Shown here: positions 51,664-59,455 of the stretch, piece by piece
How positions within the stretch are numbered: the stretch's first letter is position 1
Layout of the letters: each line of letters opens with the position of its first letter
Source of the DNA: Nannocystis sp.
Lineage (GTDB): Bacteria > Myxococcota_A > Polyangia > Nannocystales > Nannocystaceae
NCBI GenBank assembly: GCA_016712315.1
Contig: JADJRG010000015.1
Location: forward strand, 62,001 to 126,000
DNA length: 64,000 nt
Direction of reading: 5' to 3'
Translations under genes and position numbers: made by a program
Notes under the pieces: generated by a model
What the model saw: the letters and a program-made list of their open reading frames with translations, nothing else
The model's database searches: none
Told to the model about the DNA's origin: nothing

Positions 51664-51828
51664 CGGCTGAGGTCGCGCGCGGGAGCATACACTTGAGCCG
51701 TTCACCTCGAGCGGGCCAGCGAGCGAAGAGATCCCATCACGGGTTCTGGAGGATGGTTTTGCGCGTTTTGCGCGGGTTGCCGGCTGGCTTCCGATGGTCC
51801 GGTGGGCTCGGCCGGGCTGGCCTGGGGG

Positions 51829-52599
51829 CTAGATCTCGAAGCAGTAGAGGTGGAGCTGTTCGCCGCAGGGGGCGGGCTGCTTGGTGTCGGTCCAGTGGAG
51901 GCCGGGGCCGCCGCCGAGGCTGGGGTCGAAGAGCACGCCGACGGCGGCGAGGCCGGTTTGGTCGGTCCAGTCGCCGCAGGCGTCGTTCTGGCCGTCGGTG
52001 GAGTTGCGGCCGACGGCGGTGGTGTTGGTCCAGACGCGGATGAGATCGGCGGAGGGGAGCAGGGAGACGCCGGCTTCGGTCATGTCGATGGCGTGGGCGG
52101 GGCCGCTGGAGATCGCGAGCCTGTCTTGAAAGACCTGGGTCGCGCCGTCGATGAGGGTCCAGCGGGCGTCGCTGGGGAGGCGGGTGATCGCGTCGCTGGT
52201 GGACGTGGAGACCCAGGCGACCCAGTCGCCGCCGAGGCTGGCAGCGGCGGCAGCGGCCCCGCAGAGTCGATCGGCGCCGTCTTGGCCGTCGACGCCGCCG
52301 CCTTCGGTCTTGAGGTCGCCGCGCAGGCGCGCCGAGGTGATGAAGACGCGCTTGTCGACGAGCACGCCGCCAGTGGTGGTGGACTCGCTGGTGGACTCGC
52401 TCTCGCCGGCTGTGGTGGTGGCGCCGGTGGTCGAGGTGGTGGCGTCGACGGTGGTGGCGTCGACGGTGGTGGCGTCGACGGTGGTGCTGTCGGTGTCGCC
52501 GCCGGTGTCGCCGCCTTGGCCGGAGCAGGCGGTGAGGGCGATCGTTTGTGCAAAAACCACTGACGCGAACAAAAGCGCGTGCGCGGGCGAGCGGGGCAT
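51829..52599 (-). CDS. Lipoprotein with DUF1554-like domain
   Basis: 256 residues from the ATG at 52599, 7 bases after TGA-TAGGTT. Lipobox ALTAC. The linker contains TTVDA three times, then Ser/Thr/Glu. The C-terminal 165 residues (KRVFITSARLRGDLKTEGGGVDGQDGADRLCGAAAAAASLGGDWVAWVSTSTSDAITRL ... LIRVWTNTTAVGRNS ... CGDWTDQTG ... CGEQLHLYCFEI) match the DUF1554 pattern known from surface proteins of Leptospira and myxobacteria, including the paired Cys and the terminal LYCFE. Such domains have a C-type-lectin-like look. The ligand is unknown. Confidence 0.87.
   Translation of the reverse strand: MPRSPAHALLFASVVFAQTIALTACSGQGGDTGGDTDSTTVDATTVDATTVDATTSTTGATTTAGESESTSESTTTGGVLVDKRVFITSARLRGDLKTEGGGVDGQDGADRLCGAAAAAASLGGDWVAWVSTSTSDAITRLPSDARWTLIDGATQVFQDRLAISSGPAHAIDMTEAGVSLLPSADLIRVWTNTTAVGRNSTDGQNDACGDWTDQTGLAAVGVLFDPSLGGGPGLHWTDTKQPAPCGEQLHLYCFEI
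52441..52485. repeat. Three perfect 15-base repeats (TTVDA on the minus strand)
   Basis: GGCGTCGACGGTGGT three times in a row inside the DUF1554-like lipoprotein gene; identical copies, frame-neutral. Confidence 0.9.
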
Positions 52600-52606
52600 G
52601 GGCGGC

Positions 52607-52612
52607 AACCTA
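52607..52612 (-). promoter_or_regulatory. Putative extended -10 (TGA-TAGGTT)
   Basis: Minus-strand TGATAGGTT ends 7 bases before the ATG at 52599. Confidence 0.5.
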
Positions 52613-52655
52613 TCAGCTCCGCGGGCGCGGCGCACGTGGGGTGACTCGCGGCGGA

Positions 52656-54137
52656 TCAGATGGCGGGCGGGGAGAGCGGCGGCAGGCTGGGGGTGACTTG
52701 GCTGATCCAGCCGATCACCTGCATGCCTTTGACCTCGAGGGTGTTTTGGCTGAGGCTGGCGCCTTGCAGGTCAAAGGGGCCGAAGGAGGCGGCCTCGCCG
52801 ATGTTGGCGCGGTCCTCTTGCGACCAATTAGCGGTGATCTTGAGGTCGCGGATGACGATGAGGCCGGTGGGCAGCAGGGGGAAGAGGCCGGGGTTGTTGT
52901 CCTTGGCGCCGGTGGAGTAGGTGCCGGCGGGGGTGTCGAACATCCACCAGTTGCGGGTGCTGAGCAGCGCGAGCTTGAGCCACGGGCGCTGGAGGTTGAC
53001 GCGGCAGACTTTAAAGGTGATCGAGTAGCCGTTGGTGGCCGGCGAGGCGGGCTTGGTGGGGAGCGTCTGGTCGAGGCGCTCCTTGAGGACGAGGCGCTCG
53101 GCGAGGTTGGCGATCCCGAGGTCGCGGCGGGTGAGGTCGATGCGGGCGATGTTGACGCCGGGCCGCGAGAGCACGGGGCTGGGGGCGTTGACCGCGGTGA
53201 AGAGGCGCTTGGCGCTGGCGAGGTCGACGCCCTTGGCGGCGTTGCTGCCGCGGAGGGCCTCGAGGCGGGCGCCTTTGGTGAGCACGGGGGCGGGCGTCGG
53301 GGCCGCGGCGGGGGCGCTCGGCTTGGCGACGCGGCCGGCTTTGGCCATCGCGGGGGCGCCGGCCCTGAGGGTGGCCGCAGAGACAGGTGCGGGCGCTGGG
53401 GCCGCAGGGGCGAGGCCGACCTTGAGGGCGTGCGCCATCATGGGCTTCGCGAGGGCGGGGGAGGCTCGCAGCTTGAGCGCGAGGGCGGGGCCGAGGGGCT
53501 CGGCGGTGACGGCCTTTTGGAGGTCGGCCTTGACCTGGACGGCTTGGTTGGCCTTGGGGCGCAGGCGCCAGACGGCGCGCTCGAGGGCGTCCTTGCCGCC
53601 AGCGCGGATAAACTCGTTGGAGGGGGGGGCGGACTTGTTGGCCTCAGCCGTGCTGAGGGTGACGGTGGTCCAGCCTTCGCTCTTGGACTCGTCGTACCAG
53701 GCGGCGGGGGTCGCGGTGACCGGGTAATAGTAGCCGTTTGGGTCGTCGTGGAGGCCGCGGCGGGCGTTCATGAACTCGAACTGCGCGTCGGAGAAGAGGC
53801 GGTAGATCGGGTTGGCGGGGAGGTCGTCGGCGGTGGCGCCCATCGGGATCGCGCTGGCGAGGACGATCTCATAAAGATCGTCGATCTCGAGGCCGGAGTT
53901 CTCAAAGCGGGCGCTGACGGACGCCGGGGCGATGTTGGCGAGCGCGGCGGCGACCTCTCGGGCGACCTCGGGGTCGTAGGCGCCGGCGGGGGCCTCGGAG
54001 CGCTTGAAGTCGACGGGGCTCAGGGCGTAGCCGGGCCAGGCCATCTGGACCAGGGTGGAGGCGCTGGCGCCGGAGCTGCCGAGCATCTGCGTGAGTTTTT
54101 CATAAACTGCGCCGATGAAATCTTGTGTGCTGGACAT
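52656..54137 (-). CDS. Large protein of unknown family, paralogue of the next gene upstream
   Basis: 493 residues. GGAG lies 4 bases before the ATG. No signal peptide. N-terminal part: FIGAVYEKLTQMLGSSGASASTLVQMAWPGYALSPVDF. Its centre is an Ala/Pro/Lys-rich stretch without obvious fold (about residues 215-300). The C-terminal 115 residues align with the next protein: NGYSITFKVCRVNLQRPWLKLALLSTRNWWMF ... FPLLPTGLIVIRDLKITANWSQED ... FGPFDLQGASLSQNTLEVKGMQVIGWISQVTP. I cannot name the family and found no enzyme motif. It lacks the long Ser/Gly hairpin of its paralogue. Co-transcription with 54309-55700 is possible (171 bases apart). Confidence 0.85.
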   Translation of the reverse strand: MSSTQDFIGAVYEKLTQMLGSSGASASTLVQMAWPGYALSPVDFKRSEAPAGAYDPEVAREVAAALANIAPASVSARFENSGLEIDDLYEIVLASAIPMGATADDLPANPIYRLFSDAQFEFMNARRGLHDDPNGYYYPVTATPAAWYDESKSEGWTTVTLSTAEANKSAPPSNEFIRAGGKDALERAVWRLRPKANQAVQVKADLQKAVTAEPLGPALALKLRASPALAKPMMAHALKVGLAPAAPAPAPVSAATLRAGAPAMAKAGRVAKPSAPAAAPTPAPVLTKGARLEALRGSNAAKGVDLASAKRLFTAVNAPSPVLSRPGVNIARIDLTRRDLGIANLAERLVLKERLDQTLPTKPASPATNGYSITFKVCRVNLQRPWLKLALLSTRNWWMFDTPAGTYSTGAKDNNPGLFPLLPTGLIVIRDLKITANWSQEDRANIGEAASFGPFDLQGASLSQNTLEVKGMQVIGWISQVTPSLPPLSPPAI

Positions 54138-54308
54138 GCTCCGCCTCCGCTCTCTGTCGCTCTGCTCGTCGGGTGTTCGCTGGGTTGTTAGGTGTATTCT
54201 AGGGGATCAAGGGCGATTTGAGGTTATGGGCCCGGCGGCCGCCCACTCCAATGAGAGGTGAAGGGGCGGCCGCCGGCGGCGCTCATGGTCGATGAGCGCG
54301 AGCGCGCG

Positions 54309-55700
54309 CTAGGCGGGCGGGCTGAGGGGGACGACCTGGCTGATCGTGCCGATGAGCTGGACGCCGGGCACGCTGATCTTGTTGCCGGCGATGCTCGCCT
54401 GGTAGGTCTGCTTCGTCGAGGAGTGGGTGTAGCTGCCGCCGATCGAGAAGGGCCCGATCGCGAAGCCGCCGCCGCCGGTGGAGTGCTTCTTGATCAGCTC
54501 CATGTCGGCCTTCGACCAGTTGGCGGAGATCACGACGTCCTTCACCGCGATGAAGGCGGTGGGCAGCAGGGGCATGGCCGAGGCGTCCTGGTTCTTCCGG
54601 GTGCCGTTGGAGATCTTGCCCTTGGCGTAGAGGTTGCCGAGGCTCCAGCCGCGGGTGTTGAAGAGGTTGAAGGTGAGCCAGGGGCGGCGGATCGTCACCA
54701 TCGTGTAGGAGAAGGAGATCCGCAGGCTGTTGGTCTCCGAGCTGACCTGCTGGCTCTGCACGGTGTGGCCGCCGCCGCCGCCGATGCTGAAGAGGCCGAG
54801 GCTGAAGCTCGCCGAGCCGCCGCCGGACTTGAAGTCCGAGCTCTGGCTGCTGCTCACCGAGGAGTTCACCGAGTCGTACTTGGTCCAACCAGTGGAGCTG
54901 GTGCTGAACCAGTTGGAGGGCAGGTAGGAGACCCGATAGGTCGTCGGGGCCATGCCGGCGCCGGACTCCTCGAGGATCACGCCATACCCCTCGAGGGTCT
55001 TCTTGGCGTTGTCGAAGGCCTTCTGCAGGGCGTTCTGCGAGGAGGTGTTGAGGATCGCGATCGCTTGCTCGACCTTGTCCGCGCCGGCGGCGCGCCAGCG
55101 ATCGTAGGCCTGGCGCACGGGGATCTGGAGGGTGCTGGCGAGCAGCGGCCAGGTGTTCTTGCCGGTGGTGGTCTTCTGCGCCTCGAGGTAGGCGCCGACG
55201 TAGCCCATGCGGGCGGCGTTGTAGGCGTTTTGGTTGTCGAGGTAGTCGCGGTAGAGCTGGCTCTCGATCCGGCGGGTGACCGACTCGCCGGTCTCGTCGT
55301 CGATCATGTCGACGTTGCGGAAGAGCACCGCGTCGGCGGCGGCGAGCTGGGCCTCGATCGCGGGGTTGGCCGGCTGCGCGGGGATCGCGACGCCGTCGAG
55401 CATCTGCTTGTAGATCTGGCTGACCGTGTTGCCGCTGTCGGTGTAGACCGAGGACATCTTGGGGGCGACGTCGGCGAGGTTCGCGAGGTTGACCGCGGCG
55501 TCCTTGCTGCCGTTCAAGTTGCCTGGGGTCCAGGGGAGGCGGAAATCGGCGGGGTTGATCGCGATCCCGGGCTTCATCAGCGAGAGGACCGTGGTCGCCG
55601 GGGCGAACACCGGCTTGCCGCCTGGCTCCGCGCTGGTGACCGAGAGGAGGATGCTGTCGAAGATCCGCTGAACTTGCTGTTCGACTTCTTGGGGTGTCAT
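54309..55700 (-). CDS. Large protein of unknown family with Ser/Gly-rich amphipathic hairpin
   Basis: 463 residues. AGGA lies before the ATG, and there is no signal peptide. Helical N-terminal half (TPQEVEQQVQRIFDSILLSV ... AAADAVLFRNVDMIDDETGESVTRRIESQLYRDYLDNQNAYNAARMGYVGAY). From about residue 270 an unusual stretch follows: VNSSVSSSQSSDFKSGGGSASFSLGLFSIGGGGGHTVQSQQVSSETNSLRISFSYTMVTIRRPWL. This is a Gly/hydrophobic centre between Ser/Thr-rich strands, a composition seen in membrane-inserting hairpins of pore-forming proteins. Then come FNLFNTRGW, PLLPTAFIAVKDVVISANWSK, a second Gly/Ser hairpin (GGGGFAIGPFSIGGSYTHSSTKQ) and GVQLIGTISQVVPLSPP, shared with 52656-54137. The pore idea is speculation. 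Confidence 0.85.
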   Translation of the reverse strand: MTPQEVEQQVQRIFDSILLSVTSAEPGGKPVFAPATTVLSLMKPGIAINPADFRLPWTPGNLNGSKDAAVNLANLADVAPKMSSVYTDSGNTVSQIYKQMLDGVAIPAQPANPAIEAQLAAADAVLFRNVDMIDDETGESVTRRIESQLYRDYLDNQNAYNAARMGYVGAYLEAQKTTTGKNTWPLLASTLQIPVRQAYDRWRAAGADKVEQAIAILNTSSQNALQKAFDNAKKTLEGYGVILEESGAGMAPTTYRVSYLPSNWFSTSSTGWTKYDSVNSSVSSSQSSDFKSGGGSASFSLGLFSIGGGGGHTVQSQQVSSETNSLRISFSYTMVTIRRPWLTFNLFNTRGWSLGNLYAKGKISNGTRKNQDASAMPLLPTAFIAVKDVVISANWSKADMELIKKHSTGGGGFAIGPFSIGGSYTHSSTKQTYQASIAGNKISVPGVQLIGTISQVVPLSPPA

Positions 55701-55969
55701 AACGTCCTATCTTTGTGCGCGCGGTTCACGCCGGAAATGCGCTCAAACGCGCCAGCGGGCCTGCTGGACGGTCGTTCGCCGCGGTGCGGAAGATATGCGG
55801 ACGCTGGCTCGAAGGTCAGCGAAAGACCCGCGGCCTGGCGCTTGCGCTGCCGCATTTTTTTGCGTTGCGCGGCGGGAGAACTGTGGCACCGTGCCGCGCC
55901 CTCGGCCGCGGCGCGCGGGTTCGTGCGGCTTTGCGCTCGTCGCCGCGCGCCGCGCGCCTCAACGAGCGC

Positions 55970-57178
55970 TCAGCCGCGGAGCAGGCGGCGGGCGATGATG
56001 AGTTTTTGCACCTCGCTGGTGCCCTCATAAATGCGCAGCGCCCGGATCTCGCGGTAGAGGCGCTCGGGGACCTGGCCGACGGTGACGCCGAGGCCGCCGA
56101 AGATCTGCACGGCGCGGTCGATGGTGCGCTGCGCGGACTCGGTCGCGTGCAGCTTGGCCATCGCCGGCTGGTCAGGCTCGGCGCGGCCTTCGTCGCGGGC
56201 GGCGGCGGCGCGGTAGACGAGGAGCTGGCTGGCGAGGTGATCGGTGGCGACGTCGGCGAGCTGGAAGAGCAGGCCCTGCTGCTCGGCGAGGGGGCGACCG
56301 AACTGGACGCGGCGCTGGAGGTGGGCGATCGACTCGCGGAGGGCGCGGTCGGCGAGGCCGAGGGCGGCGGCGCCGACGCTGACCCGAAAGACATCTAAGT
56401 TGCCGAGCGCGAGCTTGAGGCCGTCGCCAGGGGCGCCGAGGCGGTGGCCAGCGGGCACGACGACGTCGTCGAAGAGGAGGCGGCCGATCGGGTGCGGGGC
56501 GATCACCTTGGTGCGGACGACGCTGAGGCCCGGGGCGTCGCCAGGCAGCCAGAAGGCGCCGAAGCGGGGGCGGGCGCCGGCGTCGGCGTCGGCCTCGGTA
56601 CCTTCGCCAGGGCGCGGGGCCTCGCGGGCGAAGACGACGATCGAGTCGGCGACGCCGGCGTTTGAAATAAAGCACTTCTCGCCGCGCAAGGTGACGCCGC
56701 CGTCGGGGCGCGGGGTGGCGAGGGTGGCGATCGACTGGAGGTCGGAGCCGGCGCCTGGCTCGGTGAGGGCGAAGGCGCAGATCGCCTCGCCGCGGGCGAT
56801 CTTGGGTAAGAGCCTGGCCTGAAGTTCAGGTGATCCGGCGACGGCGATCGGGTTGCCGCCGAGGCCCTGCATGACGAAGGCGGTGTCGAGGGCGCCGCTG
56901 CTGCGGGCGAGCCACTGGCGGATGACGCAGAGCGCGACCGAGCGGAGCTGCGGGGCGGCGCCGCCGTGGGCGCCGGGGACCACCCAGCGGAGCAGGCCGG
57001 CCTCGGCGAGCAGGCGGACGTAGGCGCGGGCGGCGTGGTCCTCGTCGGACTCGTCGACAGGGTCGCGCTCTAGATCGGCGATGAAGGCCGCGAGCTGCTC
57101 CTCGAGGTGGCGAAGCTGAGGGAGCCCTTGGAGCTCGATGCCGAGCTCGCGAGCGGTGATCCGCGGGTCAGTGAGCAC
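55970..57178 (-). CDS. Acyl-CoA dehydrogenase
   Basis: 402 residues, the family's usual length. It oxidises acyl-CoA to enoyl-CoA with FAD in the cytoplasm. Seen: AFALTEPGAGSDLQSI (FAD and substrate loop), GEKCFISNAG, RVQFGRPLAEQQGLLFQLAD, QIFGGLGVTVGQVPERLYREIRALRIYEGTSEVQKLIIAR, where the Glu of YEGTSE is the usual catalytic base position. It is the last gene of a RidA / enoyl-CoA hydratase / acyl-CoA dehydrogenase operon; 79 bases separate it from the hydratase. The chain-length or branched substrate cannot be read from the sequence. Confidence 0.95.
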   Translation of the reverse strand: MLTDPRITARELGIELQGLPQLRHLEEQLAAFIADLERDPVDESDEDHAARAYVRLLAEAGLLRWVVPGAHGGAAPQLRSVALCVIRQWLARSSGALDTAFVMQGLGGNPIAVAGSPELQARLLPKIARGEAICAFALTEPGAGSDLQSIATLATPRPDGGVTLRGEKCFISNAGVADSIVVFAREAPRPGEGTEADADAGARPRFGAFWLPGDAPGLSVVRTKVIAPHPIGRLLFDDVVVPAGHRLGAPGDGLKLALGNLDVFRVSVGAAALGLADRALRESIAHLQRRVQFGRPLAEQQGLLFQLADVATDHLASQLLVYRAAAARDEGRAEPDQPAMAKLHATESAQRTIDRAVQIFGGLGVTVGQVPERLYREIRALRIYEGTSEVQKLIIARRLLRG

Positions 57179-57257
57179 AGGCAGGCCTCCGGTGTGATCG
57201 TTTTGGGGACGTGGGGGCTCGCTCGGGTCGAGCCCGCTTTGTTTGTAGGAGAAACAA

Positions 57258-58115
57258 CTATCGCCAGCGGGGTGGGCGCTTCTCTTGGCGGGCTCGGTCG
57301 GCCTCGCGGAAGTCGGGGTGCTGCATGCAGAGGGCTTGGGCCTGGGCCTCGGCCTCGATCGCGGCGGCGAGGTCCATGTCGAGCTCCTGTTGGACCATCT
57401 TCTTGGTCATGCGCAGGGCGAAGTGGGGGCCGCGGGCGAGCTCGGCGGCGAGCGCGAAGGCCTCGCGGTCGACGTTGTCGCGGTCGGGTTCGTCGTCGAC
57501 GACGCGGGTGGCGAGGCCGATCTCGCGGCAACGATCGGCCATCACGCGGCCGCCGAGCATGAGCAGCTCGGTGGCGTGGCCGAGGCCGATGACGCGCGGC
57601 AAGAGGTAGCTGGCGCCCATGTCGGCGCCGCTGAGGCCGACCTGCGGGAAGAGGAAGCTAAAGAAGGAGCCGCGGCCCATGACGCGCAGGTCGGCGGCGA
57701 GGGCCATGACGGCGCCGGCGCCGGCGGCGACCCGCTTGATCGAGCAGACGATCGGCAAGGGGCAGCGGCGGATCGCCTCGATTAAGGCGCCGGTGAGGCG
57801 GGTGAAGGTCAAGAGGCCCTCGGCGTCGCGCTCGAAGAGGCGGGTGATGATGTCGTCGACGTCGCCGCCGCCGCAGAAGGCGCGGCCCTCTCCCTGGAGC
57901 ACGAGGGCGCGGGCGCCTTCGCCGGAGGGATCGCCGGTGCGCTCGCCGATCTTTAAAAAAAAGTCGGTGAGCTCGCGGTAGACGGCGAAGGTGAGGGCGT
58001 TGTAGCGCTCCGGCCGGGTGAGCGTGATGACGCCGACGCGCTCGCGCTCCTCATAGCGGAAGTGCTCCGGGGTCGGCAGCGGTAGAGTGCGGCGATCGGG
58101 GCTGTGTGGGTTCAT
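57258..58115 (-). CDS. Enoyl-CoA hydratase/isomerase (crotonase) family protein
   Basis: 285 residues. Crotonase fold: GVITLTRPERYNALTFAVYRELTDFF at the N-terminus, oxyanion loop AFCGGGDVDDI, and the second loop VCSIKRVAAGAGAVMALAADLRV. VGLSGADMGASYLLPRVIG follows, where the usual hydratase Glu positions are replaced by Asp/Gly. It may therefore be an isomerase or other crotonase rather than a classical hydratase. It starts 6 bases after the RidA stop and is coupled with it. Confidence 0.93.
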   Translation of the reverse strand: MNPHSPDRRTLPLPTPEHFRYEERERVGVITLTRPERYNALTFAVYRELTDFFLKIGERTGDPSGEGARALVLQGEGRAFCGGGDVDDIITRLFERDAEGLLTFTRLTGALIEAIRRCPLPIVCSIKRVAAGAGAVMALAADLRVMGRGSFFSFLFPQVGLSGADMGASYLLPRVIGLGHATELLMLGGRVMADRCREIGLATRVVDDEPDRDNVDREAFALAAELARGPHFALRMTKKMVQQELDMDLAAAIEAEAQAQALCMQHPDFREADRARQEKRPPRWR

Positions 58116-58121
58116 GCGGGC

Positions 58122-58526
58122 TTAGCCTGGCGGGGTGAGCACGGCGAGGGCTTGGATCTCGACCTTGGCGCCGGGCTCGAGCAAGCCGGCGACCTCGACC
58201 AGCGCCATCGCAGGGTAGTGGCGGCCGATCTGCTCGCGGTAGGCGGCGCCGACCTCTTGGATCGCCGCGACATACTCGCGCTTGTCGGTGACGTAGAGGG
58301 TGAGGCTGATGATGTCGCTGGCGACGCCTCCCGCGGCCTCGACGACGGCGACGACGTTCTTGAGGGCCTGGCGGAGCTGAGCGGCGAAGTCTGTGGAGAC
58401 GATCACTTCGCGCTCGTCCCAGCCGATCTGGCCGGCGACGGCGAGCAGCTCGCCGCGCCCCGCCATACCGTTGGCGTAGCCGCGCGGGCGGGGCCATCCA
58501 GGGGGTTGGATCGTCCGATGAGGCAT
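58122..58526 (-). CDS. RidA/YjgF/UK114 family protein
   Basis: 134 residues from the ATG at 58526; upstream ATG positions give only low-complexity extension. Sequence: YANGMAGRGELLAVAGQIGWDE ... DFAAQLRQALKNVVAVVEAAGGVASDIISLTLYVTDKREYVAAIQEVGAAYREQIGRHYPAMALVEVAGLLEPGAKVEIQALAVL. This matches the RidA group with AMALVEVAGL in place of PARTxVGVxxL; the Arg that binds imine/enamine substrates in true RidA is absent at that position, so it is probably a divergent member (Rid2-7-like). Operon partner of the CoA enzymes downstream; it may handle a reactive intermediate of the same pathway. Confidence 0.9.
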   Translation of the reverse strand: MPHRTIQPPGWPRPRGYANGMAGRGELLAVAGQIGWDEREVIVSTDFAAQLRQALKNVVAVVEAAGGVASDIISLTLYVTDKREYVAAIQEVGAAYREQIGRHYPAMALVEVAGLLEPGAKVEIQALAVLTPPG

Positions 58527-58554
58527 CGGCGGGCAGTGTCGCAGCCGCGCGCGG

Positions 58555-59394
58555 CTATGTGAAGACGGCGCGGGTGATCTCAGCGCGGAAGAATTCAAAG
58601 GGCGGGGCGCCCTTCAGCTCCCAGGTGGCGCTGAGGCGGGCAGGGATGGTGACGCCGTCGAAGGTGCGCTCCGAGAAGACCTCGACGCGGAAGACGTGCC
58701 AGTCGTGCACGCCGCCGGCGGGGGCGCCCCAGCGCTCGAGGGTGGCGGAGCGCAGGGAGCCGTCGCCGCCGAGGCGGAGGGTGAGATCGACGGGGGTGGT
58801 GTCGACCTTAAAAGAGGCGCGGGCGGTGTCGAGGTCGCCGCCGACGTGCCAACGGAGGTCAGGGCGCGGTAAGAGGGCGGCGGGCATCAGCACGGCCTCG
58901 ATCGCGAGGCGGCCGGCGGCGGAGCGGCTGATGTCCGGGCCGTGGGTGCGTCGGAGCGGGATCCGGCCGAGCAGCCACACGCGGGTGCCGCCTTGGCCCG
59001 CGAGGTAGTGATCGTCGACGGACATCGACAAGAGGCGGCCGCGCAGGCGCGCGCTCCAGACGAAGCCGCGCGGCGGCGCGAGCAGCTCCTCGGCCTCCAT
59101 CTCCAACCACTCGCCGCCTTGCTCGCCGCGGATGTTGCCGATCATGCGGAGCTGGACGGAGGCGGGGATCTGGACGCCGGGCGCGAGCGCGTGGGCGAGG
59201 TAGCGGCGGGCGGGCTCAGGCAGGCCGGCGACCCAGGCGAGCGCGAAGGGATCAGGCTCGGGGTCTAACGCGAGCGCTTGGCGGACCATGTCGAGCTCGC
59301 GCTGCTCACGGCGACGCCAGCGCTGGAGCAGACGGTCGCCAGCGGCGGCGACGCCGAGCCCGAGGCCGGCGCGGATCCAAGGATGGAGGCTCAT
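58555..59394 (-). CDS. DUF6544-like protein
   Basis: 279 residues with a short hydrophobic N-terminus (AGLGLGVAAAGDRLLQRW). The body matches the DUF6544 pattern: LPEPARRYLAHALAPG, SVQLRMIGNIRGEQGGEWLEMEAEELLAPPRGFVWSARLRG, GTRVWLLGRIPL, SAAGRLAIEAVLMPAALLP. It then has a beta region ending in PARLSATWELKGAPPFEFFRAEI. Function unknown; it is probably a lipid- or small-ligand-binding beta fold. It lies 28 bases upstream of RidA on the same strand, and a TAGAGT hexamer stands 11 bases before its ATG. Confidence 0.8.
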   Translation of the reverse strand: MSLHPWIRAGLGLGVAAAGDRLLQRWRRREQRELDMVRQALALDPEPDPFALAWVAGLPEPARRYLAHALAPGVQIPASVQLRMIGNIRGEQGGEWLEMEAEELLAPPRGFVWSARLRGRLLSMSVDDHYLAGQGGTRVWLLGRIPLRRTHGPDISRSAAGRLAIEAVLMPAALLPRPDLRWHVGGDLDTARASFKVDTTPVDLTLRLGGDGSLRSATLERWGAPAGGVHDWHVFRVEVFSERTFDGVTIPARLSATWELKGAPPFEFFRAEITRAVFT

Positions 59395-59405
59395 GAGGGG
59401 CCGCG

Positions 59406-59411
59406 ACTCTA
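59406..59411 (-). promoter_or_regulatory. Putative -10 (TAGAGT) for the DUF6544-RidA-CoA operon
   Basis: Minus-strand TAGAGT ends 11 bases before the ATG at 59394. If used, the four genes down to 55970 could be one transcript. Confidence 0.35.
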
Positions 59412-59455
59412 TCGCGGCGGCGCGTCGGCGTCACCTCGCGCGCCCGGGCGGGGCG

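Noticed and set aside
52441..52485. Short perfect repeats as CRISPR or integron sites
   Set aside because: Units are 15 bases, directly adjacent without spacers, and encode the lipoprotein linker.
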